From Saprospiraceae bacterium (GTDB taxonomy: Bacteria > Bacteroidota > Bacteroidia > Chitinophagales > Saprospiraceae), in contig JAHDFP010000002.1 in the NCBI GenBank assembly GCA_020628095.1, positions 1 to 64,000 of the forward strand: DNA of 64,000 nt. Direction: 5' to 3'. Both the position numbers and the translations under genes were made by a program. This document shows, one piece after another, positions 27,194 to 35,793 of this stretch (position 1 is the stretch's first letter; the number at the start of each line of letters is the position of its first letter). The notes beneath the pieces are model-generated. The model was not told the origin of the DNA and did no database searches. It saw only the letters and a list, made by a program, of their open reading frames with translations.

Positions 27194-27892
27194 TTACTGA
27201 ATTGATTGTATACTCATCAAAACAAAATCTAGCGCTTTACTATAGTCTAACTCAAGATATTCTAAACCCAGTTTTCGGATATTATTATAATAATCGTGTC
27301 TCTTTGTGTAATAATTTTTCTCTAAGTTCACAGCATAAGCCAAGTCACCTAGCTTTTCTTTCAGAAACCACTTTTCTATGAGTCGTCCTATTCTTCCATT
27401 TCCATCTTGGAATGGATGAATTTTAACAAAAGTTAGATGAAGAAGAGAAGCAAAATAGAATATATCAATAGCGCTAAGTTCTTTTGATAGTAATAGATCT
27501 AAATCTGATTGGTACAGGCTTATTTCTTGTTGCACTAATGTATGATTACAAGCCACGTACTCTATCTTTTCATTTTCGTCTATAACATACATTGGATTAT
27601 TCCTGATAGTGCCCCTTTGCGTTTCAGGCAAGAGATGACAAGAAAGAACCTTATGAGCTTCGCATATATTTTTCCAAGATAGTTTTTGTTGACTTATATA
27701 TTGATATGCATTAAATAAGTCATTGGAACGCTTTGTATAATCTGGTAAATAATTGACACCCAGAAATTTATATTTAAAGAAAGAATCGTAATCAATTTCT
27801 TCGCCTTCTATTTTGGAAGAGTATACACTGGATACAGAATTATAAAAGTCAAAATAATCGATTGGAAGATTTTCAGATTTCTTGCCTTCCAA
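27194..27892 (-). CDS. Fic-domain protein with N-terminal inhibitory helix (class II)
   Basis: 232 aa from TTG 27892. The Fic core HPFQDGNGRIGR (159-170) is intact, predicting AMP (or other nucleotide) transfer to Tyr/Ser/Thr of target proteins. Residues 25-30 read SSKIEG, matching the inhibitory (S/T)xxxE(G/N) motif on an N-terminal helix, so it is an autoinhibited class II Fic. A protein-like frame continues upstream of the TTG for about 25 codons (YPNLLSQFNSVITNDPIKI) without an ATG/GTG/TTG; ATT at 27965-27967 is a candidate start. One sampled row is about 32 % GC, slightly AT-rich. Targets are unknown. Confidence 0.9.
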   Translation of the reverse strand: MEGKKSENLPIDYFDFYNSVSSVYSSKIEGEEIDYDSFFKYKFLGVNYLPDYTKRSNDLFNAYQYISQQKLSWKNICEAHKVLSCHLLPETQRGTIRNNPMYVIDENEKIEYVACNHTLVQQEISLYQSDLDLLLSKELSAIDIFYFASLLHLTFVKIHPFQDGNGRIGRLIEKWFLKEKLGDLAYAVNLEKNYYTKRHDYYNNIRKLGLEYLELDYSKALDFVLMSIQSIQ

Positions 27893-27984
27893 AATTTTTA
27901 TTGGATCATTCGTAATTACGCTGTTGAATTGGCTCAGTAGGTTCGGATATAAGAGGTTGAACTTAATGGTAATTATTTTTTATT

Positions 27985-27992
27985 GAAAGTTA
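27985..27992 (-). promoter_or_regulatory. Candidate -7 box for the Fic gene
   Basis: TAACTTTC on the minus strand, one mismatch from TAnnTTTG, followed by an A-rich stretch ending at the ATT at 27965-27967. It supports a start upstream of the TTG at 27892. Confidence 0.3.
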
Positions 27993-28006
27993 GGAAACTA
28001 TTTTTT

Positions 28007-28039
28007 AAAAGTCCTCCCAATTGAAAAGGGAGGACTTTT
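28007..28039. terminator. Bidirectional intrinsic terminator
   Basis: AAAAGTCCTCCC and GGGAGGACTTTT form a perfect 12-bp stem around a 9-base loop, with A and T tracts on the two sides. It lies 56 bases past the stop of the TonB-receptor gene on the minus strand and separates it from the Fic gene. Confidence 0.85.
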
Positions 28040-28094
28040 TTATCAGTTTTTTTACAGTGAAGATTGGGTTAAGGAATTAGAGATAAGTATCTAC

Positions 28095-30677
28095 CTATAT
28101 ATAAGGCATATTATACCTAAACCCTAAATATACATTCCGCCCAAACAGTGGCGCCCATACCATAGACGCATCAAAGTACTGACCAAAAGTATCATCCGCC
28201 GCTATGATCGCATCCGTCTGTCGGAAATTCAATAAATTTTCTCCGCCAAGATAGATGTCTACCGATTTCCCCCATCGCTTCATAATCTGTGCATTGAGTA
28301 GGAAGTAACTTGGTGATCGATCAGGTCTTTGGTACTTGGCAGGATTAGGACGTGTATTAGGGAGACGTTTGTCGCCATTCCAATTGAGCGTTGCGTCGAC
28401 ATGCCAATCACTTTTTGTCTTATATGCCAGATTAATAAAGGCACGATGCTTAGCAACAAGTGGTGCTTCCAGTACTTCCCCACCAAAAGTCTTCTGCACA
28501 TCAAACATCCGATAGGCCATTCTGATATCGAAATTATCAAACAAACCATATTCTATTTTGGCTTGTACGCTATTAGAGTATGATTCTCCACCCAAATTAT
28601 AGAACGAGACTACTGTCGGTGTCTCATAATCGACGATGATCTGATTCTCGAAACTCGTCCTATAGGCATCTATACTCAATATCATCTCACGCTGTCCTAA
28701 GTCAAATCCTTGTGTATAATTAATGCCAAAATTCCAAGCTACTTCGGCATCTAATCCATACGGATTATCTTCATCAGATGGCATGATCTCCACGCGCCTT
28801 TGGGTAGAAAATAAGCCCAGATTTTCTGCAAAAATACTGGCTGTCCTCCATCCTCTACCAGCCGTCAATCGGAATATAGATTTTTCTCCAAAGTTATATT
28901 TTGCATGAAGTCTGGGGACAATCATCATTCCATATTGATTATGGTGATCGGCGCGGATGCCGGGTATAATGGTAAACTTATTATCCAAATCTTTAAAGGC
29001 GTACTCCAGATAAGCACCAGGAATAGATTCATTCCTATCAAAAAATCCTGCCTTTCCTATCCGCTCAAAAACGTCATCGTGATGATAAGTAATACCTGCT
29101 CTGAGTACGTGATCATTTGCCAGAATATTTTGGTAGGTCAGATTGAGATACAAAGATTTTTGCTCGTTATTATTCAGTTGAAATCCAAACTCGGCATCTT
29201 GCTTATGATAGCTTGTATTGACTTGTAGACCTATACTGTTCTGAGATTTTTCAGGGAAGATATATCCCAGTTTTCCCCAGAGGTCAATATGATCGGTCCT
29301 TGAGTACATCCTCCAGTGATTGTCATGATCATCACTGGCTCCGCTAAAGTGATCGTGGAATCCACCTTCGTGATTGAGACTAGAGTATTTTATACCTACC
29401 TGTCCCATAAGATTTTTCTTACGCTTGAATTTCCATCTATGCGCAATCACAAAATCTTCTTCCTGAGGCATATCTGTAAATCCATCACCATTCCGATCAT
29501 GAGCGATCTGCATTTGCTTAGCATGTACAAGAAAACCTGTGGATACATTTTCTGATAACTCGTGTCGGGCATTGGCATTGATTTCCATACGACCACCGTT
29601 ATTGATATATCCATTTAGAAACAGTCGTTCTCCAGCGTCAGGTTCTTTGAGGGTGACGTTAATCTGACCTGCGATGCTTTCGTAACCATTGACGACTGAG
29701 CCTGCACCTTTGATAAGTTGGATACCCTCGATCCAAGGTCCTGGCGTCATTGATAATCCATAGATAGTAGACATGCCACGTACATCAGGTAAGAGTTCGC
29801 GCGTGATCTGTACATAAGGACTTGCCAGACCGAGCATCTGTATTGTCCGTGTACCTGTGATGGCATCTGGAAAAGCCACATCGACTGATGGATTAGTCTC
29901 GAAACTTTCTGACAAATTACAACAAGCCGCCTTGCACAGTTCTTCTCTTGTGATTTGCTCGACATTGAGCGGTTTGATAAAAGAAACTTCTGTCGTTCTT
30001 TTCTTGTATACGATGTCAACGGCTTGTGTTTTTACACCTTTCTGAAGGACGATTTCTATAATGCCGTCTGCAGATATGGTATATACCTGCGTATCATATC
30101 CGATGTAGCTGATGTTTAGTTCGGTCGCTTTGATATCTTCATTATTGATGGAAAAGTATCCATCTATATCAGTTGTCGTGCCGATGGTGGTCTCACCTAG
30201 ATTAATTGTGGCCCCTATGAGTGGAGATTTCTTTCCATTTTCTTCCTCATATATATACCCTTCGATAAAACTCAGATAGATGCCATCTGAGGCATCGCTT
30301 TCTTCTTCTAACGCAGCTTTTTCTTGTGCATGTACATTATCAGGATCATCATACTGACAACATAGGGGAAGATCTGAATATACTTCTGATGGAACATCAA
30401 AATTTCCAGTGGCATGTCCAGCTTGGGCGATTTCCCATTGTACATCGGTGATGGAAATCTTTTTTTCGTCTATGGATACGGTGAGTATCTGACTGTCTAT
30501 GTTATAAGAGGCTTCTTCCGCTCTGCCTTTTTTTATAGCGGTTTCTTCGATACGCTCTGCACACATACCACAAGCTCCCCGCACGTATATCTCATACTCT
30601 ATGACTTCTTTGTCTTGAGACCATGCCATTATGGACATCATTAAGCATAAGCCTAAGCTTAATATATATTTAATCAT
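28095..30677 (-). CDS. TonB-dependent receptor with N-terminal HMA-like domain
   Basis: 860-aa outer-membrane receptor. After the signal peptide (cleavage near 21) comes a heavy-metal-associated-like domain with GACGMC (Cys 36 and 39) followed by AERIEETAIKKG. A short Cys-Cys linker (LPLCCQYDD), a carboxypeptidase-regulatory-like domain (~130-220), a TonB plug with SLSESFETNPSVDV-type and GAGSVVNGYESIAGQINV segments, and a 22-strand barrel ending in an aromatic-rich strand follow. The HMA domain suggests a soft metal such as copper. It is 118 bases downstream of the Cys-rich DUF6660-like gene, probably on the same transcript, and ends before a strong terminator. Confidence 0.9.
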   Translation of the reverse strand: MIKYILSLGLCLMMSIMAWSQDKEVIEYEIYVRGACGMCAERIEETAIKKGRAEEASYNIDSQILTVSIDEKKISITDVQWEIAQAGHATGNFDVPSEVYSDLPLCCQYDDPDNVHAQEKAALEEESDASDGIYLSFIEGYIYEEENGKKSPLIGATINLGETTIGTTTDIDGYFSINNEDIKATELNISYIGYDTQVYTISADGIIEIVLQKGVKTQAVDIVYKKRTTEVSFIKPLNVEQITREELCKAACCNLSESFETNPSVDVAFPDAITGTRTIQMLGLASPYVQITRELLPDVRGMSTIYGLSMTPGPWIEGIQLIKGAGSVVNGYESIAGQINVTLKEPDAGERLFLNGYINNGGRMEINANARHELSENVSTGFLVHAKQMQIAHDRNGDGFTDMPQEEDFVIAHRWKFKRKKNLMGQVGIKYSSLNHEGGFHDHFSGASDDHDNHWRMYSRTDHIDLWGKLGYIFPEKSQNSIGLQVNTSYHKQDAEFGFQLNNNEQKSLYLNLTYQNILANDHVLRAGITYHHDDVFERIGKAGFFDRNESIPGAYLEYAFKDLDNKFTIIPGIRADHHNQYGMMIVPRLHAKYNFGEKSIFRLTAGRGWRTASIFAENLGLFSTQRRVEIMPSDEDNPYGLDAEVAWNFGINYTQGFDLGQREMILSIDAYRTSFENQIIVDYETPTVVSFYNLGGESYSNSVQAKIEYGLFDNFDIRMAYRMFDVQKTFGGEVLEAPLVAKHRAFINLAYKTKSDWHVDATLNWNGDKRLPNTRPNPAKYQRPDRSPSYFLLNAQIMKRWGKSVDIYLGGENLLNFRQTDAIIAADDTFGQYFDASMVWAPLFGRNVYLGFRYNMPYI

Positions 30678-30795
30678 TGTTTTACTTTGAAATTTATCAG
30701 ACTTAGAAACTATGAGTCATTATGATCTAGTTCTATATGTCTTAAATTATTTACGTCATACACGTTTTCTAAAAATGTGAGGTTCTAATTCATTT

Positions 30796-31113
30796 TTAGT
30801 ATCGCCGGGGTGGCTGCCATAATGAGCTTGTAAATCGGCTTGTGAAATTATCCGTGTACGGAATCAACACTTGGTGATTATACGTCGATAATCCAAGCTC
30901 CATATCTAGAGACTTATTAAAGGTGAAGATGTGACCACAACATAAGCAGTCGCAGATATCTCCACAGCATCCACGGTCCTCTTCAGAGGGTATGTCCGCA
31001 GGGCATTCAGTCTGTACACTATCGCCACAGCACCCCATATCCATACTCATGTTAAAACCTAGGCTGGCTTTGAGTACAAGAAATAAGAGCAATATGACCT
31101 TTAAGACTTTCAT
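30796..31113 (-). CDS. Small Cys-rich secreted protein, DUF6660-like
   Basis: 105 aa from ATG 31113: a hydrophobic signal segment (MKVLKVILLLFLVLKASLG), a central cluster of cysteines and metal-friendly residues (MDMGCCGDS, RGCCGDICDCLCCG), and the ending SLWQPPRRY. The Cys-cluster plus terminal WQPPR layout resembles DUF6660/HYC-CC-PP small proteins that accompany metal TonB receptors in Bacteroidota. A TTG at 31155 is excluded because it coincides with the -33 element of a well-formed promoter. Probable role: periplasmic or outer-membrane metal binding with the neighbouring receptor. Confidence 0.75.
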   Translation of the reverse strand: MKVLKVILLLFLVLKASLGFNMSMDMGCCGDSVQTECPADIPSEEDRGCCGDICDCLCCGHIFTFNKSLDMELGLSTYNHQVLIPYTDNFTSRFTSSLWQPPRRY

Positions 31114-31124
31114 AAGAATAAAAC

Positions 31125-31155
31125 CAAAGATAATTAGATATGTGTTGATTCTCAA
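31125..31155 (-). promoter_or_regulatory. Bacteroidota promoter for the metal locus
   Basis: On the minus strand: TTG (31155-31153), a 20-base spacer, then TATCTTTG (31132-31125), an exact TAnnTTTG. The ATG at 31113 follows only 11 bases later, so the leader is very short. A palindrome lies just upstream at 31165-31182. Confidence 0.6.
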
Positions 31156-31164
31156 GCATATATT

Positions 31165-31182
31165 TGCATTGTTAACAGTGCA
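31165..31182. promoter_or_regulatory. 18-bp dyad, candidate regulator site
   Basis: TGCATTGTTAACAGTGCA is palindromic except for one T-G position pair, with the perfect core TGTTAACA. It lies about 10 bases upstream of the -33 element of the metal-locus promoter and overlaps the end of a TATATTTG box (31159-31166) that faces the plus-strand gene at 31215. This is a natural position for one regulator acting on both genes. Confidence 0.5.
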
Positions 31183-31214
31183 TTTGCAATAATTATTAAG
31201 TTGGTTATATCGGG

Positions 31215-32675
31215 ATGAAAAGCAGAGTATTGGCTCTATTTGTTGTGTTGTTGTTTTCTCGGACGCTTTCTGCTCAGCAAGAGAGCGAATTAGAAGCCCT
31301 TAATTCCTACATTCATTTTCTTAATGAGAGTGTGCATGGTATGGTGACCATCTACTACATTTATCTAAATAACAACAAAGAACTTAATAAATACATAGAC
31401 CTAGACAGTACAAAGATTATTAATCTTCTTAATGATGACCTTCCTAAAAATGTTTTTGATAAGTCAGAGGAAATAGACTTCTACGAAGTTTATTCTCCAA
31501 TAGAACAGAGTGAGATATGCATTAAAAAAAGCTCGGCACTTCCATCGAATATTGCCAATACACTAAACACACAAGTCCGAGAAATAGTAGGCATTCTTAA
31601 TAACATAAATCAAATTAGATTTGAAATAGAAGACTATATTGATACGCATGATCTCAATGAAAAAGAATCTATTTATGGTGTCTACGAATATCTTGAAGAG
31701 GTTGTAAGATTATTCGACAATTATAAAAACGCGCATCACAAGATGTCCATTTTTATAAAAAATTATTACACCAAAACCACAGATGAACTATATCTTTCAT
31801 TGTACGAAATCCACAACACAACCAAAAATATACTGCATTGGCTGCGCAAAGGAAATGAAAGCGAAGTGGTCTCAAGAATAGAAGAACTGGAAAGAGATAT
31901 AGCTCAATACAAAAGAATAGAGCAGAATTATGCCAAGAGAAATTCTTCTCCTGATTATGGCTATTATCATAAGGCAATAGTAGATAAATCAGAAAAAGTC
32001 GTTAATCTACTTAAGGAGTACCAATCACCGGGCTATGTTCCATTCGAGCACGAGTTGTATGGTAAGAATTACTATTATCATAACGAGCTGCTTATACATT
32101 ATTTCAATTGGTCAGGACCTGGGTTTGTAAGAGATATGAACACTTTGCTTGACCAGCTTAATGTTCCGTTCGTTCTTTTTGACGAGAATCCTATGATTTT
32201 TAAGGTCATCTATCCTAAAAAAATAGTAGAAACCACTAACCTAGGAAACTCTGAGATAAAACTGGATAAACCAGAAATGGATATCACAAATCGAACGAGA
32301 ATAGCAGAAGCCGAAAAACCTCAACCAAAAGAACCAGAGCAACCAGCGCCAGAAATCAAAGTCGATAATAAGAAGACTGTACGCTTAGAGATATACGATC
32401 ATAATATGATAGACAGAGATTCTGTCAGTATATATTTTAATGACGAATTAGTAGTAGAAAACCACCTGCTGACAGCAAGTCCGTTAGTACTTAATCTGGA
32501 GATGAAAGAAGGGCAGCAAAACACCCTGATGTTTGACCCAGTCAATCTTGGTCTCATTCCACCCAATACATTAGCGGTAAGTTATCGGTATAAAGGAAGA
32601 CGCCATCGGCATGTTATACAATCCGACCTCATCAAAAACCAACGCGTAAGAATCAATCTGGAAAGACAGGACTAA
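31215..32675 (+). CDS. Secreted protein of unknown function, helical plus C-terminal beta domain
   Basis: 486 aa. A signal peptide (cleavage near LSAQQ) is followed by ~320 residues that look helical and charged, a Pro/Glu-rich linker (~365-390), and a C-terminal domain (~393-485) of alternating beta strands (VRLEIYDHNMIDRDSVSIYF, LVLNLEMKEGQQNTLMFD). The C-terminal domain resembles small beta-sandwich modules seen on other Bacteroidota secreted proteins, but I do not recognise a family. A TATATTTG box at 31159-31166 could drive it, and the dyad at 31165 links it physically to the metal locus. Confidence 0.78.
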   Translation: MKSRVLALFVVLLFSRTLSAQQESELEALNSYIHFLNESVHGMVTIYYIYLNNNKELNKYIDLDSTKIINLLNDDLPKNVFDKSEEIDFYEVYSPIEQSEICIKKSSALPSNIANTLNTQVREIVGILNNINQIRFEIEDYIDTHDLNEKESIYGVYEYLEEVVRLFDNYKNAHHKMSIFIKNYYTKTTDELYLSLYEIHNTTKNILHWLRKGNESEVVSRIEELERDIAQYKRIEQNYAKRNSSPDYGYYHKAIVDKSEKVVNLLKEYQSPGYVPFEHELYGKNYYYHNELLIHYFNWSGPGFVRDMNTLLDQLNVPFVLFDENPMIFKVIYPKKIVETTNLGNSEIKLDKPEMDITNRTRIAEAEKPQPKEPEQPAPEIKVDNKKTVRLEIYDHNMIDRDSVSIYFNDELVVENHLLTASPLVLNLEMKEGQQNTLMFDPVNLGLIPPNTLAVSYRYKGRRHRHVIQSDLIKNQRVRINLERQD

Positions 32676-32684
32676 TCACAAAAA

Positions 32685-32712
32685 AGGTGAATGACAAGAA
32701 TACCATTCACCT
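32685..32712. terminator. Hairpin terminator between convergent genes
   Basis: AGGTGAATG and CATTCACCT form a perfect 9-bp stem with a 10-base loop. On the minus strand it is followed by TTTTTT, serving the YceI gene. It lies 10 bases past the stop of the plus-strand gene. Confidence 0.8.
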
Positions 32713-32741
32713 CCTAATAAAAATTAATATCTAAGAAAAGT

Positions 32742-33416
32742 TTAGCTTGCTGAGAGATCAATAGATAATTTGATCTCGTCATTTATAAATTTGTCTTTGA
32801 GTCCTTCTATAAAGTTCTTGGACATAAAAGTGATTCCCCAGTCAGTTCTGTTGATACCAAATTCTGGAGCAGTTACTGAGATGCCGCTATCGCTGATGTC
32901 TACTTTTGATTTGATGCCGACCTCTTTAGTGACACCTTTCATAGTCAAGTTACCGTAGACTAGGTGTGTGGCATCAGGATTATTGACTAGCTTAGTCACT
33001 TTTGTTATCTCAAATTTGGCAGTCGGAAACTTGGCGACATTGAAAAAGTCGTCCGCTTCGTCATCTGATCTGGTGCCTTTGAGATGTGCTTCTATAGATG
33101 CCTTGCCATCACCTTCTAGGTCTGTACAGTTGATCGAATTCATATCGATAGTGAAGGCTCCAGCAGAGATATTTCCATCTTTTACAGTAAGGCTGCCATT
33201 ACTGAGGCCAATCGTGCCTGTATGCGATCCAGCAGGCTTAGTTCCTGTCCATAATACCTTGCTCGTTGTCGTATTAACGGCATAAGTCTTTCCGCTATCT
33301 ACTTTTGCCACTTCTTGCGCTTCGCCGACAGAGGCTTTTTCTGTCTTATCCTTTTTGCAAGAAACTAGCATGGCGACTGCTAATATGGGTAAAAATAATT
33401 TTAGTGTGATTTTCAT
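32742..33416 (-). CDS. YceI-family lipoprotein
   Basis: 224 aa. The lipobox LVSC (Cys 20) is followed by an acidic/Lys linker and a YceI lipocalin-like beta-barrel (~45-224) with SKVLWTGTKPAGSHTGTI, FTIDMNSINCTDLEG and DDFFNVAKFPTAKFEI. YceI proteins bind polyisoprenoid-type amphiphiles and are induced by acid or envelope stress. The MerR-type gene directly upstream on the same strand (17-base gap) is the probable regulator and operon partner. The gene ends before a clear terminator. Confidence 0.92.
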   Translation of the reverse strand: MKITLKLFLPILAVAMLVSCKKDKTEKASVGEAQEVAKVDSGKTYAVNTTTSKVLWTGTKPAGSHTGTIGLSNGSLTVKDGNISAGAFTIDMNSINCTDLEGDGKASIEAHLKGTRSDDEADDFFNVAKFPTAKFEITKVTKLVNNPDATHLVYGNLTMKGVTKEVGIKSKVDISDSGISVTAPEFGINRTDWGITFMSKNFIEGLKDKFINDEIKLSIDLSAS

Positions 33417-33433
33417 TTATTGCAATATTTGAA

Positions 33434-34324
33434 TTAAAAAAGATTACTGCTTGAGTGTATAAATCGGATGGTGTCCTTTAGACTTTTAAATATTCGCGTA
33501 TTCGTTGGCCACTCTATCGTTTTGCTCGCTACTTGATAACCCGCAAATAATAGATTTGTTCTCTCTGTATCCACATTTAGTCTATTACTATAATCTTGTA
33601 GGTCCAGTTTTGGGATTTCTGCATTGAAAATACTAAATAGATAATCTGGCTGAATGATATCCAGAGCTGCATTGAGGTCTTCCAGACTGATGTTTTCTCC
33701 GAGGTTAATTACTTTGCATTTGTTTTTTTTGAGGATATAATGGATGTAAAGCAGGGATAGTATCTGAGACTCTCCGGGAGAAAGGTAGAGTAGATAAGTC
33801 GGGTTATGGGTGTTATCTTCTGGTAAGGACTCTATACAATGCTTGAGCTTGGACCGTATGATGCCTAATACGAAAGATTCGTGGACGGTCATAAAAGAAC
33901 CGACCATCCATGCCATCGCGAGTCTATCCATCAGAGGGTATATAAGAGCCTCCATGGTTTCTTCTAGTCCTGTTTGCTCCAGATTTTGATCGAAGACCTG
34001 ATTAAGACTAAAACTATCAAATTCTAATACCTGTAGCATCAGCATATCCACCTTGTCCTTTCCTTCGAAGGCACTGTTAGAGTGATGCGATATCTTAGAC
34101 CCGATCTCGGATTCATCCATTTTGGCGATCTGGGATATTTTATATCCGTGCTTGTAGAGATAGGATATATTAAGCAGGCATCGGAGGTCTTCCTCAGTAT
34201 AGTATCTGATGTTAGTCTCTGTCCGCTTGGGTTGGATGATGTCATATCTCTTTTCCCATATCCTCAGTGTGTGGGACTTGATACCAGTCAGTGATTCTAT
34301 GTCTTTGATAGAGTAGGTTACCAT
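33434..34324 (-). CDS. MerR-family regulator with degenerate B12-binding-like domain
   Basis: 296 aa. An N-terminal MerR helix-turn-helix (residues 1-70; YSIKDIESLTGIKSHTLRIW, then RYYTEEDLRCLL) is followed by a CarH/LitR-like helical bundle and Rossmann-type domain. Where CarH has the cobalamin contacts W...EH and ExHxxG, this protein reads VHES and ESQILS. The lower-ligand His is lost, so it probably does not bind B12 in the usual light-sensing way. It is likely autoregulated and controls the downstream yceI; both are inferences from context. Confidence 0.87.
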   Translation of the reverse strand: MVTYSIKDIESLTGIKSHTLRIWEKRYDIIQPKRTETNIRYYTEEDLRCLLNISYLYKHGYKISQIAKMDESEIGSKISHHSNSAFEGKDKVDMLMLQVLEFDSFSLNQVFDQNLEQTGLEETMEALIYPLMDRLAMAWMVGSFMTVHESFVLGIIRSKLKHCIESLPEDNTHNPTYLLYLSPGESQILSLLYIHYILKKNKCKVINLGENISLEDLNAALDIIQPDYLFSIFNAEIPKLDLQDYSNRLNVDTERTNLLFAGYQVASKTIEWPTNTRIFKSLKDTIRFIHSSSNLF

Positions 34325-34429
34325 GCTTAGATGACGGCTAGGTCATTCCTGTTGCAAAATTGATAAACTTTTGATAAGACGGAAGGGTTAATATTGTATT
34401 TTTCGGTAATTAACAGTGAGCTAGGTTAT

Positions 34430-35563
34430 ATGAAAATTGGAATAGTGTGTTATCCTACCTTTGGGGGGAGCGGGGTATTAGCAACAGAATTAGGTCTGGG
34501 GCTAGCTAAGAAAGGTCATCAGATTCATTTCATTTCCTATAAGAGACCTGCACGTCTGACTAGTTTTCATAAGGATGTTTTTTTGCATGAGGTGAGTTCT
34601 CTGGAGTATCCACTGTTTGAGTTTCCTCCTTATGCGAGTACTTTGGCTAGTAAAATAGTAGATGTCGCCATCCACGAAAAACTGGATGTACTCCATGTCC
34701 ACTACGCGGTCCCACATGCAGCCGTTGCCTTCCTTGCCAAAAACATCCTCAAAGCCAAAGGTGTCCATCTCCCTGTCGTTACTACCTTGCATGGTACGGA
34801 TATTACCTTGATAGGACTAGATCAGTCTATGGCATCCGTAGTGGAGTTTAGTATCAATCAGTCGGATGTTATCACCACGGTGTCAGAATCTCTCAAGAAA
34901 CAAACTTTGGAGTCTTTTGATATAAAGAAAGACATCAGTGTCATCTATAATTTCATAGATATGGAAAGATTTAAAAGGCGGACTAACCAAAAACTTAAAT
35001 CAGATATTGCACCACTAGGAGAACATATTATCGTGCATACATCTAATTTCCGAAAGGTAAAACGTGTACAAGACGTCGTGCAGGCCTTCTCCCTTATAGT
35101 CAAATCTGTACCTGCAAAATTATTACTTATCGGCGATGGACCCGAACGGAGAAATGTCGAAGAGTTATGCCGTAATCTCGGCACCTGCGGTGATATTACC
35201 TTCCTCGGAAAGCAAGATGCGGTCGAAGAGATATTATCGCTCGCTGACTTATTCATCCTTCCATCTGAAAACGAAAGTTTTGGTCTGGCGGCACTGGAGG
35301 CGATGGCCTGCGAAGTGCCCGTGATATCCACTAATATAGGTGGTCTACCGGAGGTCAATGATGATGGCTTGACTGGATTCCTATGTAGTGTGGGTGATAT
35401 TGCGACAATGGCCTCTAAAGCTATTCAGTTGCTGACGGATAGCGAACGGTTAGAAAAATTCAGAGCTAATGCCCGTACTAAAGCGGAGACTTTCAGCAAA
35501 GCCAAAACCCTACCTCAGTACGAGCATCTTTATAATTTGTCTTTATCAGAGGTGATGGCTTAG
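34430..35563 (+). CDS. bshA: N-acetyl-alpha-D-glucosaminyl L-malate synthase
   Basis: 377-aa GT4 glycosyltransferase, the first enzyme of bacillithiol synthesis (UDP-GlcNAc plus L-malate). The N-terminus MKIGIVCYPTFGGSGVLATE is diagnostic for BshA. Others are HVHYAVPHAAVA, TLHGTDITL and the GT4 nucleotide-sugar loop PSENESFGLAALEAMACEVPV. ATG 34430 is chosen because a TTG at 34394 adds 12 residues unlike the family start. A TATTTTTCGG stretch just upstream may be a weak -7. Its stop overlaps the convergent 77-aa gene by 4 bases. Confidence 0.94.
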   Translation: MKIGIVCYPTFGGSGVLATELGLGLAKKGHQIHFISYKRPARLTSFHKDVFLHEVSSLEYPLFEFPPYASTLASKIVDVAIHEKLDVLHVHYAVPHAAVAFLAKNILKAKGVHLPVVTTLHGTDITLIGLDQSMASVVEFSINQSDVITTVSESLKKQTLESFDIKKDISVIYNFIDMERFKRRTNQKLKSDIAPLGEHIIVHTSNFRKVKRVQDVVQAFSLIVKSVPAKLLLIGDGPERRNVEELCRNLGTCGDITFLGKQDAVEEILSLADLFILPSENESFGLAALEAMACEVPVISTNIGGLPEVNDDGLTGFLCSVGDIATMASKAIQLLTDSERLEKFRANARTKAETFSKAKTLPQYEHLYNLSLSEVMA

Positions 35564-35793
35564 TTATAGTTAAGCACAGGCCTCTTACTGTAGTTTACGA
35601 CCGCATCTAGTACATCGTCAGAGGGATAGAATGATACCTTAGGTAGTAATTTATATCCTTTTCTGAGAGTCTCATAAGACCTATTAATGGATTGGTCTTC
35701 TTGGATCGCATTTTCGACTTCTAATTTTCTAAGAACTGAAGTCTCTCCGTATAGATATTGAACTAAAACATTTGAGGTAGAATGATGCTTCAT
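35560..35793 (-). CDS. Small helical protein, anti-sigma-like N-terminus
   Basis: 77 aa, soluble. The pattern YLYGETSVLRKLEVENAIQE then LRKGYKLLPKVSFYPSDDVL and a final NYSKRPV is the kind of short helical protein common in Bacteroidota and reminiscent of the cytoplasmic N-domain of anti-sigma factors. No catalytic or metal motif is present. It is monocistronic and overlaps the 3' end of bshA by 4 bases on the opposite strand. Confidence 0.65.
   Translation of the reverse strand: MKHHSTSNVLVQYLYGETSVLRKLEVENAIQEDQSINRSYETLRKGYKLLPKVSFYPSDDVLDAVVNYSKRPVLNYN

Noticed and set aside
31114-31155. TTG start at 31155 for the Cys-rich gene
   Set aside because: That TTG is the -33 element of a promoter whose -7 box ends 11 bases before the ATG at 31113, so it would not be in the transcript.
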